A program made the position numbers and the translations under genes. Positions 33,581 through 46,457 of a DNA stretch of 64,000 nucleotides are shown one piece after another; positions within the stretch are counted from its first letter, which is position 1; every line of letters starts with the position of its first letter. The notes below the pieces were generated by a model. It was not told the origin of the DNA and did not search any database. It was given only the letters and a program-made list of their open reading frames with translations. This DNA comes from Notospermus geniculatus. Lineage: Eukaryota; Nemertea; Pilidiophora; Heteronemertea; Lineidae. The DNA lies in assembly GCA_002633025.1 (NCBI GenBank), contig NMRB01000685.1, positions 226,210 to 290,209 on the forward strand, read 5' to 3'.

Positions 33581-36131
33581 TGTCAGCAAAAAGCAAGGAA
33601 TAAACGACATATGTATGCAAGTTATACGTTCCATGTCTATTTTCGTCGCAACAAATGGCACGCACGACTTAATAACAGTTGCAGAAAACCTGTGTCAATG
33701 TTATTCTACAGAAAATCTTTTTTAACACATGCGCTTATAGAGCATGTTTGATGAGAACTTGATATGTGTCCGAAAGGAAAGCAATGTAAATGTCCACCCA
33801 CGTTCTTTTTCTGTATGTCTTCAATATTCTCATTCTGAGTGATAAGAAGCACTTTGTGGTGTATTCAGACCATTCATAGTGAGTTTTCTCAACGGTCCAG
33901 TTAGCCTATAGGACGCACCTTGGCACAAGTGTCCAGACTGGCCACATTTTAACTACCTTCTCAGATATCTAATGCCAGGCAGCCTGCCAGTTTCGGACAC
34001 TTGTTAAACCCTCGTCGCTAAACGTCGTAGGCCTCTTGCAACCTCTCGGAAAACAATCACCATGCATCACCGCTTTCCGTAGTCTAGAGTAAAATTACAG
34101 CTCATAGCAAAGCAAAACCATATTAATATAATGATTTATCCAGCGCACCTGAGCAAACCGCCGAATTTAGACCGGGCTGATTCTCCCCAACTAATCTCCC
34201 CCGAGGCTGTTTTAATTTCGGCGGATGAATGTAATGGATGGATTAAAATCCGGTAGGAGTGGAAACGGGTATCAAGAGATTGAGATTCTGTGGGCGCCTC
34301 AACAGATTACAATGAAAGGACAGTGAACTACATTATTGCATCAAATATAAGATTCACGCGCAGTTTGCTTCAGCATTGTGTTCACCACGACGTGCTGTTT
34401 ACATTTCTCTTTTTTTTCGGCAATCGAATCTTTCTATTGGCGTCACGTATTTGTCATAGTTTCCAATTATTTTTAATTGGCATCAGAACATAGGCCTACA
34501 CTTAGGCCTACATGTATTCGCGAAGCCGCAAATATATTTCAAGTATTCCCAGCCTTTTCTTAAAATAAAAACCGCCAGTTGGTATTCATTTCTACATGCA
34601 TACAAATTTTACAGAACATGTGCTGAAGAGCAACATTTCGGTTGCCAACACCTTCAAAATCACCAACATCACTTGCAGTTTTCAGTAGCTAAACCTGGGG
34701 TTCCTATGATCGTTACACTGCCATAGCTCACCACTGTTACCACGCTGAAATGCATGCTTCTTGAACCAAACACTGTACTTCACTTCCACGCCTTTGTTAT
34801 GGTGTCAGACAGAATTTTCATGCTTCCGCCATTCGAGAATGGATTACCCCAGTCTGGCTACAACACAATGATACTGTCAGGATCTGAAGTCCCAAGCGGT
34901 TCATCCCACTCATATACCATAGAACACAGTACATACTCTATAACACTCCTGTACATTTTACACGCAGTGGATTAGTGGTTGGTGTTTATTTTAGCGGAAA
35001 GCGTAAGCTTTTTTTGGAGCCGCTCCGTCGTCATTAAAATACAGAAATTCTCAACCGAATATGGCGTACGTTTGCAGTTATAATTTCAAACATCGTTCAA
35101 TGTAATCCACGAGGGTTTAATATTTTTAAGGGCAATTGACAACTATACAGAGACAAGTTACGAACGCGTGTGGTTTAGAGCGGAATATTCATGTGTTTTC
35201 ATATCTAGGTCTGTTAAGTGCGAAAATTTCAGTGTAAAAAATAATGCCTCAATTTACAACTATCTCAGTTATCCCACGTATATTTATATTGCCAAGAAAC
35301 CGTTCGAAAAATATCATCAAAATGTCATAATGCTACAAATGTAAAAGAAAGACGTTGATTGGTTAGTTCAGATCAAATTTCAACGCATCTACCAATCAGG
35401 TACTGCGTAAGAGATTTTTCTAATTGCATAAATGGCTAGGAAAATTTTTTTCTCTGTGATGAATCATGTTGAGAAACAAAGATTTTTATATTTTTCAATT
35501 TTTTTTAAACAGAAACGACCGCCACCATGTCGTTTCGCAATCCCAAGAGAATAACGCAGATTTAGCATGACCGGGTAATGGATGAGGGCCGGCATCCAAA
35601 AAAAGGTGCAATTTGCTTTAATTATAGCCTATAAGGGAGGAACGAATGCGTTTGAAAACGGTCACAACCACCAAGAAAGTTTAAGAACATTGTTCATGTG
35701 ACCCCTGTATTGTTTGCTCGGAGGATACCGGCTTCGTTCCTCCTCTCTGGGGACCCACGTGAGGGATACAATCTTCCGCCTTACTCATTATCCGTCGCCC
35801 CCATGCAGCGTCATGCCCCGCTATTGAATCATGGACCATAAAAGTCTGCTTGTGTGATGATATTTGACATGTTATCAATGACGGTAGCGACGCAATTAAT
35901 TACACAAGAGATTAATTGCAACTCTAAATCAGTTGATATTTTTCGTCATACGCCGTTTCTGCTCACTCTCCGTTTGGGAAAACCAAATACGGGCCGTGCT
36001 CGGCAGAAAACTCCAAGAAAAAAGACAGGTACAAGAAGCTAGCTCGTACTTCTACTTCTTACTGGCAACATGCAAAATAACGCTTGCGAAAAGTTTAAGC
36101 CAGCATTACTTTTTTCGTGTACTGTTCTGCT
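33581..36131. other. No gene seen
   Basis: AT-rich non-coding DNA with frames below about 80 codons. At 34229-34260 a TAATGGATGGATTAAAATCC stretch contains homeodomain-type cores, without further support. Confidence 0.55.
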
Positions 36132-36525
36132 TAAGAAGGATACAGCATGTGTTATATCGAAGTTTCAAGAATACGGCATATTTTATATCAAAGCTTTCCG
36201 AATACGTCATGTTTTATGTCGAAGTTTTAAGAATACGGCATATTTCATATCGGAGCGTCAAGAATACGGCGTATTTTTGTCGTAGCTTCAAGAATACGGC
36301 ATGTTTTATGTCGAAGCTTCAAGAATACGGTATATTTTATATCAAAACTTCAAGAATACGGCATGTTTTATATCGAAGCTTTAAGAATACGGCGTGTTTT
36401 GTGTCGAAGTTTCAAGAATATGGCATGTTTTATATCGAAGCTTCAGGAAAACAGCCTGTTTATCGAAGCTTCAAGAATACGGCATATTTAATATCGAAGC
36501 TTCAAGAATACGGCATGTTTTTATC
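36132..36525 (+). repeat. About 31-bp minisatellite, 12 copies, open in all frames
   Basis: The unit is TCAAGAATACGGCATGTTTT followed by ATATCGAAGCT. The period is not a multiple of three, yet no unit contains a stop, so a 198-codon frame (35933-36529) reads the three phases in turn. This gives a 31-residue protein periodicity (SFKNTAYFIS, SKLQEYGIFYI, SRIRHVLYR). I regard this as a repeat effect, not a gene. Confidence 0.95.
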
Positions 36526-37999
36526 TTGAAGCATCTAACCCTTGAAGATCACGGTTACGTCCATCGCTTGACCTGGAGCAGAGCTCGGCTGGTCAGTTCC
36601 AGATAAGGGCGGTAACCAACACCTGGAACTGACAGCCTTCGCCATACACCCGCTTTATCCATCTAGGCGCACTAATAGCTGATTATTTCGTGTAATCCCT
36701 GGCGATTTTCTGTCTTGGGGTCTAATTGATTTCATATCTTGCCGAAGATGACGGTGGAGAATCGGAAAATCATCGAGTTTAGCCGGGCTGAGCGGGTTCA
36801 TTATGGATGTTGCTTGGTTGGGTCCTGGTGACCCCAGCTGGCTAGGATTATTCCTGCACCAGGAGACTTTACTGATGACTAAAATCTCGGTGGTTGTAAG
36901 AACCTGCAGGATTTGGTCTTTGCCACCGTATGAGACAGGAAACCTAACATTCCTGCTGTTAAAATGAAAATTTCAGGAAAATTTTAAAAAAATCGTCATT
37001 GCAAGAAAAAAGTTTTTAAAACAGAAACCAGAGATTTCTGAAGCGATTTGAATCGAAGAAGAAGTTGGACAAAAACATCTCATCTTCTTGCTAAATGCTT
37101 TCATTTCAAGGAAACTTGGTGAAGGACGTTTGTTCATTTCAGCAGCAAATGAATAGAATTCATCTTCTGTTCACTTCCAAATAGTACATTTCAAATGTCG
37201 ATGAAATCAACCTGCAGGAATTAAGTTGCTAATCTTTGAAAGAGGCTTCGTCAATTTCAACAGAAATTCACAAAAAAATATTACTTTGAAGTTAAGTTGT
37301 GTTTTTTTTTCAGAAAGTCGTCAGTTGTGTTTATCAACTTCTCGTAACATTAAGCAAATAATTTGGGGAAAAGTCGTCAGTTTATTTTGTTCCTTATGGT
37401 GGGTACATCCCATTAGAATTTATCATTGTTCGCATATTTTTTCTTCGGGATGAATTTTTCTTTACATGTTTAATTATTCAAATGTAATATTTTTCATGTT
37501 CTTGTTAAAACATCAGTAATTTAGCACAATTAAAAAAATTCGTATTTCATCACTTAAAAGTGTTGATATCAAACACTTTTTCAGTATATTACTTTTACGT
37601 TTCATAAACGTGTTAATGCATTGAACACTGTTCTCTTGCATAAGAAAACGCGATAGAATTGATCGCTGACAGAGCCTGAGAATGGCCACATCGCCGAGGG
37701 CTATACGGCTATAAAATGACAATTACAATGATTTGGTCTTTTAATTCCCGCACATCAGAAGGTGCCCGTGTTTTATTGTCTTAGGCTCGGAGAGCACAAA
37801 CAGCTTGGGGGTGATAAATGTATCGAACTGGATGGAAACTCAGGGACGATTCTATTTGTCTAGATTGCTGATGTTTGTTCGTCATTTGAATTAAGTGATG
37901 TGCCATTTTTTCGTTGTTCATCATCGACATGACCTAGCCTTCCACTTAAAACTGACAGAAACTGTGAAAATATCGAGTTTATAATTTCCGATTAACCTA
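36526..37999. other. No gene seen
   Basis: AT-rich, with short frames only. Confidence 0.55.
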
Positions 38000-38755
38000 T
38001 ATTTAAGAGACGTTGTCTTTGAATGGTTGGGCAACTCATATTTTCAATATTTAGAACCTGTCTTTCACTGGTTGGGTAACTCACATTTCGATATTTTAAA
38101 ATTTATCGTTGACTGGTTGGGCAACTCACATTTCAATATTTAGAATTTATCTTTGACTCGTTGGGCAACTAACATTTCAATATTTAGAATTTATCTTTGA
38201 CTGGTTGGGCAACTCACATTTCAATATTTAGAATTTATCGTTGACTGGTTGGGCAACTCGCATTTCAATATTTAGAATTTATCTTTGACTGGTTGGGCTA
38301 CTCACATTTCAATATTTAAAACTTATCTTTGGTTGGTTGGGCAACTCACATTTCAATATTTAGAATTTATCTTTGACTGGTTGGGCAACTCACTTTTCAA
38401 TATTTAAAACTTATCTTTGACTGGTTGGGCAACTCACATTTCAATATTTAGAATTTATCTTTGACTGGTTGGGCAACTCACATTTCAATATTTAAAACTT
38501 ATCTTTGACTGGTTGGGCAACTCACATTTCAATATTTAAAACTTATCTTTGACTGGTTGGGCAAACTCACATTTCAATATTTAGAATTCATCTTTGACTG
38601 GTTGAGCAACTCACTTTTCAATATTTAGAATTTATCTTTGCCTGGTTGGGCAACTCACATTTCAATATTTAGAATTTAACTTTGACTAGTTGGGCAACTC
38701 ATTTTTCAATATTTAGAATTTATCTTTGACTGTTTGACTGGTTGGGCAACCCACA
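38000..38755 (+). repeat. About 45-bp minisatellite, 17 copies
   Basis: The unit is TTGACTGGTTGGGCAACTCA, CATTTCAATATTTAGAA, TTTATCT. There are two interspersed variants, TTTAGAATTTATC and TTTAAAACTTATC. The largest satellite-like array in the window. Confidence 0.96.
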
Positions 38756-40918
38756 TTTTGAAAAATACGGTGATGATTGTAGTTCCATTACCAGCACACG
38801 TAAAGTTAATTGCACCTCTGGCACAGTTAGATGGGAGTTGCATTGCAAGACACCATCAGAAACAGGGCTATGGTATTTTTCTCTGTGGCTCGAATTATAA
38901 AAAGGCTAGTTTCCAGGATGGGTGTGTTATTGAGAAATTAAACTTTGTTTACAAACTTCGAACAACGCAAAGCAATGCTAGAAGTAATCCACCAAATCAC
39001 ACACTAATAACGGCTTGGAAAATCTCTACACGCAAATTATAAATTACGACAAGTTTCTGCAACATTTCTGATCGCGTGTGAAACCTTCCTCTAATCAAAT
39101 TTTAAAATCGAGTTGAAAATCAAAATTTTGAGTCGTCCCATGCGGCTTCTTGATGAATAATTAAACTGCCGAGAAGCGTGGTTTTGGAAATAGTTAACCT
39201 AATTAACAAGTTAGAAAAACTACATAGCAAAGGTGTGACATTTTTATAAATATTTTAGAGGAAATTTCAAATTTTGCTTCAGAACTCGACGGCAGCCGGT
39301 ACTAATTTGCTGAAAAATTCCTGGAATATTTTGACCAATTTATTTTCAAAATGGCCTTTTTATAATTGCAGCAACATAAAGTGTAGAAAGAATTAGCGCC
39401 GTCGAATTTTTTTAAAACTTCGGCATCTGTTAGAAAATTTATAAAATTCATGTAACGTATTTCGAGCAAAAAAAATAAACATATTTCATTGGCGTCTCTG
39501 GTTTTAATTAAAATTATGTCGTAAATTGGTGTGTCCAAAAAATTTCCGAGATGGCATCAAACTTCCTATTTTTGTAGTTTGATTCAAAAACAAACAAACA
39601 CATCCCCAGACATCGACGATAAAGTATGGAAATTACCAGCTATTGGTATTTTTATTTATTTTTAATTTTCGTCAAAAAAAATTCGGATGTGACGGAGTTC
39701 CCGAAGCCGCGGGCGGAACATTGCACCCGGCTCGTGGTCGATGTAATGGTGCCCCAAGGCCCTACCGGCTCACTATCAATTTTTCCCACTTAAATCATTA
39801 TTTGATACATTTCTTATTAATGTTTATTGACATTATTTTCGCATAAATGTTTAAAAAGTGATGATCATTATATCAAGAAATCGGTCACTTCACACCAAAG
39901 TTACAAAAACGATCTATATCATTTTTTGCAGTTTGACGATTAAATTCTGTCTAGATATGATAGGAAACGACGTTTTAAATCACAGTTTATTGAAATCTTT
40001 GTAATCTTAATTTATATTTTGTAACAGCGGTTCAATATTTTAGCACAAGGTAGACTTAGGTAAAAAAATGACACGGTGAAAAATTTGCTTTCGCTCCCCG
40101 TTTTGATATGATGCAGGCTCTCAGAATATTTTCCACACGAGCTGTGTATGTTTTTCCCCCGCAGATGGATATCAAATTTATAACGGTTTTAAATTCCATA
40201 ATTTCGTGTCTTGCATAAAATGCTTTTTAGACCCGTCTAAAAAATACATGTATATCGAGACAGATTTTTCGCGTGCGGTATCATGCAAAATGAACTCCGC
40301 GCGCGCCCATTTTCTGTTCATGTTCTACAGAAGAAGTGTCAGCGGTAAAACATGGCATTATTAGAAATGGAGAAAATTCCATCAAGGACTAAAAAAAAGC
40401 CAAGTATCCATTACATTTTCTAATTTTTGCGTGTTGATTGTCAGTTTCCGTAGACTTTCCTGGAGTGTGCTATGTTGGCGCTAACCCACCCCAATTTGTG
40501 TGTACGCCGTAGTATGTAAACACGGCTTCACGGCCTAATGTTGACTTAGCCCAAGACGCACTTGAAATTAATTCTGCTGTGCAAATCGTGGATGCACTCT
40601 GTGCAATTAGCGCGCAGGAATAAGCACATCGGGTGAAAACAGTGACTGAGATCTTAAATCGTGGAAGAAGTACAAATTTCCCTCAACCCTAGACAGACCG
40701 TGACGCAAAACTTTGAAGCCGCCTGCCGGGCCCATTTTTTTTCAAATTGCGAAAGGCGTGAAGTTAGGTAATCAGGGGCTCCTTCACAGGAGAATGTGAC
40801 GTATATGAGAATTTTTTGCAGAAATGCATGTTTCGCTCGAGTGAAAAAATACTGGGTGAAAGAGTGGTCTAAAGAATCGTGTTTGTGCATGTCGGAAAAT
40901 GTGTCAGGCATATGAATT
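38756..40918. other. No gene seen
   Basis: AT-rich, with frames below 105 codons. A 67-codon frame at 39643-39846 crosses a short GC-rich patch (39700-39770) without recognisable content. Confidence 0.55.
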
Positions 40919-41150
40919 CACACCCGCCCTCGCGAGCGCGACCCATGCGCAGCACCATGGTTACGAGCTAAACAGACAGGCCCAAGGCACTACGCCAATA
41001 ACTACAACTCACCTTTTCGCCGACAACATATTCCAATTTGATTCGCCTCAACCGTGACCAGAGACGACGGCAGAACGCACCAAGACGGTCGAACCTATCC
41101 TAGCCTAGCACTTCCGTGATATTCGCCGCCATTCTTGGCAAAAACGTCAG
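40919..41150 (-). promoter_or_regulatory. Promoter-like CpG-rich patch
   Basis: CpG-rich compared with its neighbours. It contains a CATGCGCAG NRF1-like site (40944-40952), CCATGGTTAC (RFX-like), and on the minus strand GAATGGCGGCGAAT with ACGGAAGTG (YY1-like and ETS-like, 41109-41134). These are typical of TATA-less animal promoters. The frame after the minus-strand ATG closes after ten codons and I see no certain exon. Confidence 0.3.
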
Positions 41151-43369
41151 CGTTCTTACAACCATTGGACGTCGCACGATATACACTCAACATAATCTAG
41201 CGCTAAACCATGTCCAGTTGAAGCAAATCCGACAAAATTTTGAACCGCCTCGTCAAGTTCTCAGCGAAAAATGACAAAATGTCTGCGACAGTAATGGTAG
41301 TCGAGGTACAAAGACACCTTAGTGAATACCCTCTCTCTACAGCAATAGTCTATTCGAGTCCACAGCTTTTAAACACGCAACGAAAATAGATAATGCCAAC
41401 GCCTGCGTTTATAAAGATGATTTGAATTCATGATTCCCCTAGCAGATGTCTATAGCTAATACAAGCCCTGGTCTACGCCGTTTGTCTGTGACTATTATGT
41501 ACCCGATCGAGATTTCTTTCATCCTACCCCAATTCACTGTTAGATACAGCGCTTTAACGATTACATTATAGACGAACGCTGTAGCAGAAATCCCCTGAAC
41601 CTATTGATACGAGGCGAATTCTATAACATCATTGTTCCCTCATACAATGCGCGCAGCGAACGCGATACAAAACAAATCATGGAGAGAAAATGAATTCTCG
41701 ACTGATAATACACGATTACAGTGCGTCCACAAAACGCGTATTTTATTATTTCATCGACATACTAACATAGCAGGCATGTGCGATTCGACATTTCTTTAAA
41801 ATAGTGAATCTCTATTCATGTCGTGAAAATTCCGTTGAAAATGAAAAAAAAACTCGAGCGAATTATAAGCAAACCCTTTCTCTTCAAATATTGATAAGCT
41901 AAAATAGGAGACCTAATTGTAAACGGCGAAGTGTACACATTGAAAACGAGAAAGATGTAGCCTCAGGCTTCAACGAATCGCTACCATTTCTATACAGCGT
42001 ACGAGTATTCACAATTGGATGCAAAGCCCTAGATTCACAACCTAAACAAGGGATATTTTATTTTTATGTGAAACATTACGAGGCATTTTTTTCTCCCCGG
42101 CATATTTCTTGCGTCAGTGTTCTCGCCACCTTTGCCCCTTGAACGCAGTTCGCCTTTTACATGTTAATCATCAACATTTATAATGTTTTCTCAGCCCCGG
42201 GCATGAATTTCTTATTACTATGGAATAAAAGGCTAGCTCCGCCCATGACAGCGCCGCCTGGGGGAAAACAGCGGAACTGAGAGCGATGAGCAACATCTTT
42301 GAGAAACGCCGGAGATGTTGCCAGTAAGGCGGTTATCCATAGAAGTGACAAAGTAACTGAGTTGGTATTTGAGAAAGTTGGGTGCAGCTGCGAGCTGAGT
42401 TTTTATCCTGAAGGTACTTCTCCACGTGAAGTTTTTTCTCTGAGTTGGCCATCAAGGGACAATTTACCATAGCCTGGACCAGAGACACAGAGTGCCCTGG
42501 GTTTTCTACGGCTTAGTTGCCCAGGACAACCATCTTGCGCAAAATTTCACGTGAAGGAACACCCTAAAGGGACTGAGGTTAGGAAGAATTTCTGGGTAAC
42601 GTCTCTCCCCCCCCCCCTCGACCAGGGTGGATGACATGGAAATGCGCCACCTTAATTACATGCCGAATTAGGCCCATGGGTCCATTTTCTACCAACTTAT
42701 TATTTCGTCCCCTGGCTAAAGCCATAGATGTTCGCCAGTGCTTCCCGATGAATGGATATCATCACAGCAAGATGGAAAATCTCGCCAGAAGGCAGCTGTC
42801 GTAATACAGTCTATACCCGGTCGCTAGGGAATAACGACATGTCGTAAAATCTCACCTAATTAATATCGCAATCTAAATTAATTAGGTAAGACTGCCGATC
42901 TCGAGGAGTAGCGTGCCATGAAATAGGACTATATCTAAATTGATGATCAGGAGAGGCCATATGTTGAGGGTGAAACTCCCGCGACCAGTCATCATGGAGA
43001 AAGAAAGCAGAAGATGTTAAAAATCAATCAGTTGTCTTGTCGGAGAGGAGGGGAGGCTGTGTTAGGGAGTGATTGCAGCGTGAGGGTTGAGTCTTCCGCT
43101 CGTTAATACCTCATTTCCCAGATAGGGGCAGGAAGGGATGGAACGGACAGAAAATCTGCTTTTGTTTTTTGATTCGCAGGGCACTGGCGAAAATTAAATG
43201 TCTTCTGGAGGTCATTCGGTTGTTGGGTTTTTGCCGGAGGTATGGAGTCCATAACAGGCCACATTCCACCTGCGTGCATCTTTTACTTGCCCTGACATAG
43301 CCTACATATTCATGTGCAAGGAACCCTCAATATTTCTCACAACTTGTGAACATTTCTGCCTTCGCCCGG
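41151..43369. other. No gene seen; one homeodomain-type palindrome
   Basis: AT-rich non-coding DNA. At 42854-42887, ACCTAATTAAT and ATTAATTAGGT form a perfect 11-bp inverted repeat around a 12-bp spacer, each arm with a TAATTA core. A possible regulatory element or a small foldback. Confidence 0.5.
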
Positions 43370-43440
43370 AGTCGAACTCGCACCCACCCATTGCACATTT
43401 TGGTAGTCAAGCGCGCTAACCACTCCACCCCGGGCCTAGA
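43370..43440 (-). mobile_element. tRNA-like sequence (SINE head or tRNA pseudogene)
   Basis: Read on the minus strand it has a GCCCGGGG start, an A-box-like TGGAGTGGTTAGCGCGC, a B box GCGAGTTCGACTC and a CCGGGC 3' end that could pair with the start. The region between D-arm and T-arm does not fold into a clean anticodon and variable arm, so I do not call a functional tRNA. Confidence 0.55.
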
Positions 43441-44699
43441 CAAAAGTCACCATTACAGTCACTTAAGTCACCATTAAAGTCACCTATTATGATCAAGGTT
43501 TTAGAGGCCAACAATTACAAAGACACAATAAAATAAAACTATAATCCTTTGAGAGTTGAAAGCGACGACAGAATGGAATGACCCTTTGTTTAGAGTGCAA
43601 TTCATTCTCTAAAAGCCATTGTCGATGATCGTTCGGCTTCAGTTTGTTTACTTTCGGCTATAATCGGAAAACGTGACTAATTAATCCTTCCCAATGTGTT
43701 GATGAATGGGAAAAAGATTCGAAACTTTCTGACTGGAAATTAGGAAGAAAGGATCCCTCGATCATCGTGACGTTTTCCTGGTTATTTTCGAGTTAGTTGA
43801 CGGGATATTTATGTTTATGTCCACCCGGTCTTTTGTACGCCGACGGGGTAGTTACGTCAATGTTGACTCTGGAATACGAGCGATGAAAGAACAACGCATC
43901 CTATTGGCTGATGCGCTTATCTCGCCACGCCAGCCACGGCGGCGAGAAATATCGAGATTTTGTAAGAACGACCAATGTTTACGGTTGCGTCATTCATGAC
44001 CGGAAACACGACGGGTCATTGCTAAAACATGGAATCCTTTTCTTCTGACGATGGCTTAAATCTTGAGGAATCGTTCAAAGGCAATAGGTCATTTGATTTC
44101 CAATCTAAAATCGAATCCCACATTGCGTTTTTAAGATATTCCATTGTTGGCTAAAAATGGATACCCCAGGTATTTTTCTTCATCAATGACGTGTACACAG
44201 ATAATTCCATCCCGGACAAAGAAGAATTGAAAATCGTCTGCCGGATTCAAAGCGGAAGACAACTCAAAATATGTTCTGTCATCAACGTGTCCCACTTTCC
44301 GGGGTGTGGAGGCATGATACGGTTTACCCGTGCTGACCCATAAAGACTTCGAAATAGACCCTCTTTGCTTTACCCGTCGAGGGAGGGGAGATCATTCATC
44401 TTCCGCTGTCACATCTATCATAGCTTTGACTCGGTGACAAATAAGACCAGGCCGCCTGTGCTGAAGGCCAGGCTCCGCTACGTGCCACCAGCCATGCGGA
44501 CCACCACAGGCTGGTTGCTGTCAACGCGAGAAAGAACGTGATTTCTTGATAACTTATTGTTTCAGACGATCGTGAGAAATAGGATGGTTGATGCATGATC
44601 CCTATTGCTTGGTTGTCAACTGTCTTCCTAGTTGCTGTAGACATGCAAGAAAAGTTAGAGTCCTACTTGAAGTAGTCCTACTTGTGGGAGTAATGCATT
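43441..44699. other. No gene seen
   Basis: Short frames only. Confidence 0.55.
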
Positions 44700-44850
44700 T
44701 CTAGTCAAATCTTCCCGCCAATCCAAGTGAGCATGCGTGAAATCCATAGAATTTCCACGTCAGCAATCCAAGATGGCTGCTGGTAAGCCTGATCTGTAGA
44801 GTTACGTCGTTACTCCTGCTTACCGTGAATCCTGCACATGCGCAGCAGTT
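44700..44850 (+). promoter_or_regulatory. Promoter-like patch with a possible minimal first exon
   Basis: CCCGCCAAT (44714-44722), a GCATGCGTG word and AAGATGGCTGCTG (YY1-like) are followed at once by a GTAAGC donor at 44783. An ATG at 44773 would give a three-residue coding start ending in phase 1. CATGCGCAG lies just downstream. The arrangement is suggestive, but no partner exon was found. Confidence 0.25.
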
Positions 44851-46208
44851 TAGCTTGGCCACGTGGCTGGACGAGGATAGGTAAAATTAACCTTAGAATT
44901 CCAAAGCAATGGTTTTTCCAATTTGTTGGGCAGGTATCAGATCTGTGTAGAAAGGTGCAGCCAATCTTTCGCTAGGTGTCGACAAAAAGTTACATTCTTA
45001 GATCATTCTTAATCTGATAGCTAAAGGTACTGCCACACTGAAGTACATGTAGTTCTCAAAACATCCTGCCCCGTCCTAAAAAATCGTAAAACGGGCTAGA
45101 ACGTGTAACGTTGGCCAAATTAATGTCTTGGAAGTTCTGGAGCACCCTTCCCGTCCGAGCCCGTCCATGAAGTTCGTAAAAAGACTGTAAAAGTTCCACT
45201 ACGCCCACTCCGTTCGCACACAGTTTGAGCCTGTTCGGCAACATTTTCAAGAACGTACTGAGAACTAGCTCAGTGTGATGGGGGCATAACATTGTAAAGT
45301 GGAACTCCTGCAAAGGGTTAACCCAGACTCCAGGAGTGTCGCCATTCACTCGGTCGCCCAGATACGAGTCAAGGCAGGAAATTTAGCCGAGCGACTTCCA
45401 CCAACCCAAGCGTTATTAACGTCGAGTCGAACTCGGTCTAGCTGAACGATGCTGATGTATCGCTTTAGGACGCTGACGAAACTGAATAGCAATCCCCGGC
45501 TTAATTCTATATTAAAAGTACTATTAATTACCAGGATGAATTTAATTTCCTGGGCAGAGTCAGACTAATTCTCAGATTTTTCCACTATTGGTATATTGGA
45601 ATGGTAAGATAATGAAAAGGGTAGAAGGCGGGCAATGACTTCGCTAACATGTTTCCGAAGTACCAATTGCAATTTTGAAAATGAAACTTCGTTTCCTCTT
45701 CCCAGCAAATCGTAGAAAGCATTCGTTTAATAAGATATGCGTTTTCCTTATCTTGTTTTTTATGTTAACATTGGATTATGAAGAACTAACTGATGGTTTC
45801 TTGCTTCAGGCGAAAATGTTGATAACGGTTGAGAATTCCTTTTGAACTGCACCATTGTGTAAGATATTGGTAGCACTTTGTTAATGACGTTTCTGAGATA
45901 GCTGCCTTGTGTTTAACTAATTAACCATGTTTATGGAAACTTTGTAAATAGTTACGAACGTGAATATCAAGAAAACGAACCGAAGATGCGATAGAATGAG
46001 AATTGACATTCCGTTGCTTTATTTCGCTGATAGCAAATCCTCAGTCAACTTAAAATACCAGAACATTAGAAGTAATTGCATGAAGAGAACGCTTAACTTG
46101 AAACTTCGAATCTTCTTCTCCAAGACTAAAAAACGGACCAAGTAAAAAATGCACGATGTACTCTAACCCTAGTTATGGCACGGAATGACCGCGGCCATGG
46201 AGGATTTC
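44851..46208. other. No gene seen
   Basis: A 97-codon minus-strand frame (45056-45349) has no recognisable motif. The rest is AT-rich. Confidence 0.55.
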
Positions 46209-46301
46209 CGTTATGGCCTAGCGGTTGGCGCGTTGGCCTCCAAGGTGGAAGTTAAGCAACGGTGAGTGTGATCAGTACTCGTATGGGTGACGGCGGGTGG
46301 G
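46209..46301 (+). mobile_element. tRNA/5S-rRNA-like chimeric pol III head (SINE-like)
   Basis: The first part, TGGCCTAGCGGTTGGCGCG (46214-46232), resembles a tRNA A box. Directly after it, GAAGTTAAGCAACG, then ATCAGTACTCGTATGGGTGA, follows the A-box, intermediate-element and C-box order of 5S rRNA genes (family pattern AGTTAAGCAACG ... TTAGTACTTGGATGGGTGA). It lacks the 5' half of 5S rRNA, so it is not a functional gene. A purine-rich minisatellite follows. Confidence 0.65.
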
Positions 46302-46306
46302 GCCAG

Positions 46307-46457
46307 ATAGAAGAAGAACGGAATAAATACAGAATGGTAAAGAGTGAAGGACAGATAGAAGAAGAACGGAAGAAAGAAAGAATGGTAAATAATGAAGGAC
46401 AGATACATGTAGAAGAAGAACGGAAGAAAGAAAGAATGGTAAAGAGTGAAGGACAGA
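46307..46457 (+). repeat. About 48-bp purine-rich minisatellite, three copies
   Basis: The unit CAGATAGAAGAAGAACGGAA, then GAAAGAAAGAATGGTAAAGA, GTGAAGGA. The third copy has a short insert (TACATGT). It starts just after the 5S-like segment, so it may have grown from the SINE tail. Confidence 0.92.

Noticed and set aside
30566-38755. CRISPR-like arrays
   Set aside because: The repeat arrays have no unique spacers. Units are contiguous tandem repeats in animal DNA.
43370-43440. Functional tRNA gene
   Set aside because: A and B boxes are present, but the segment between them does not form a convincing anticodon arm.
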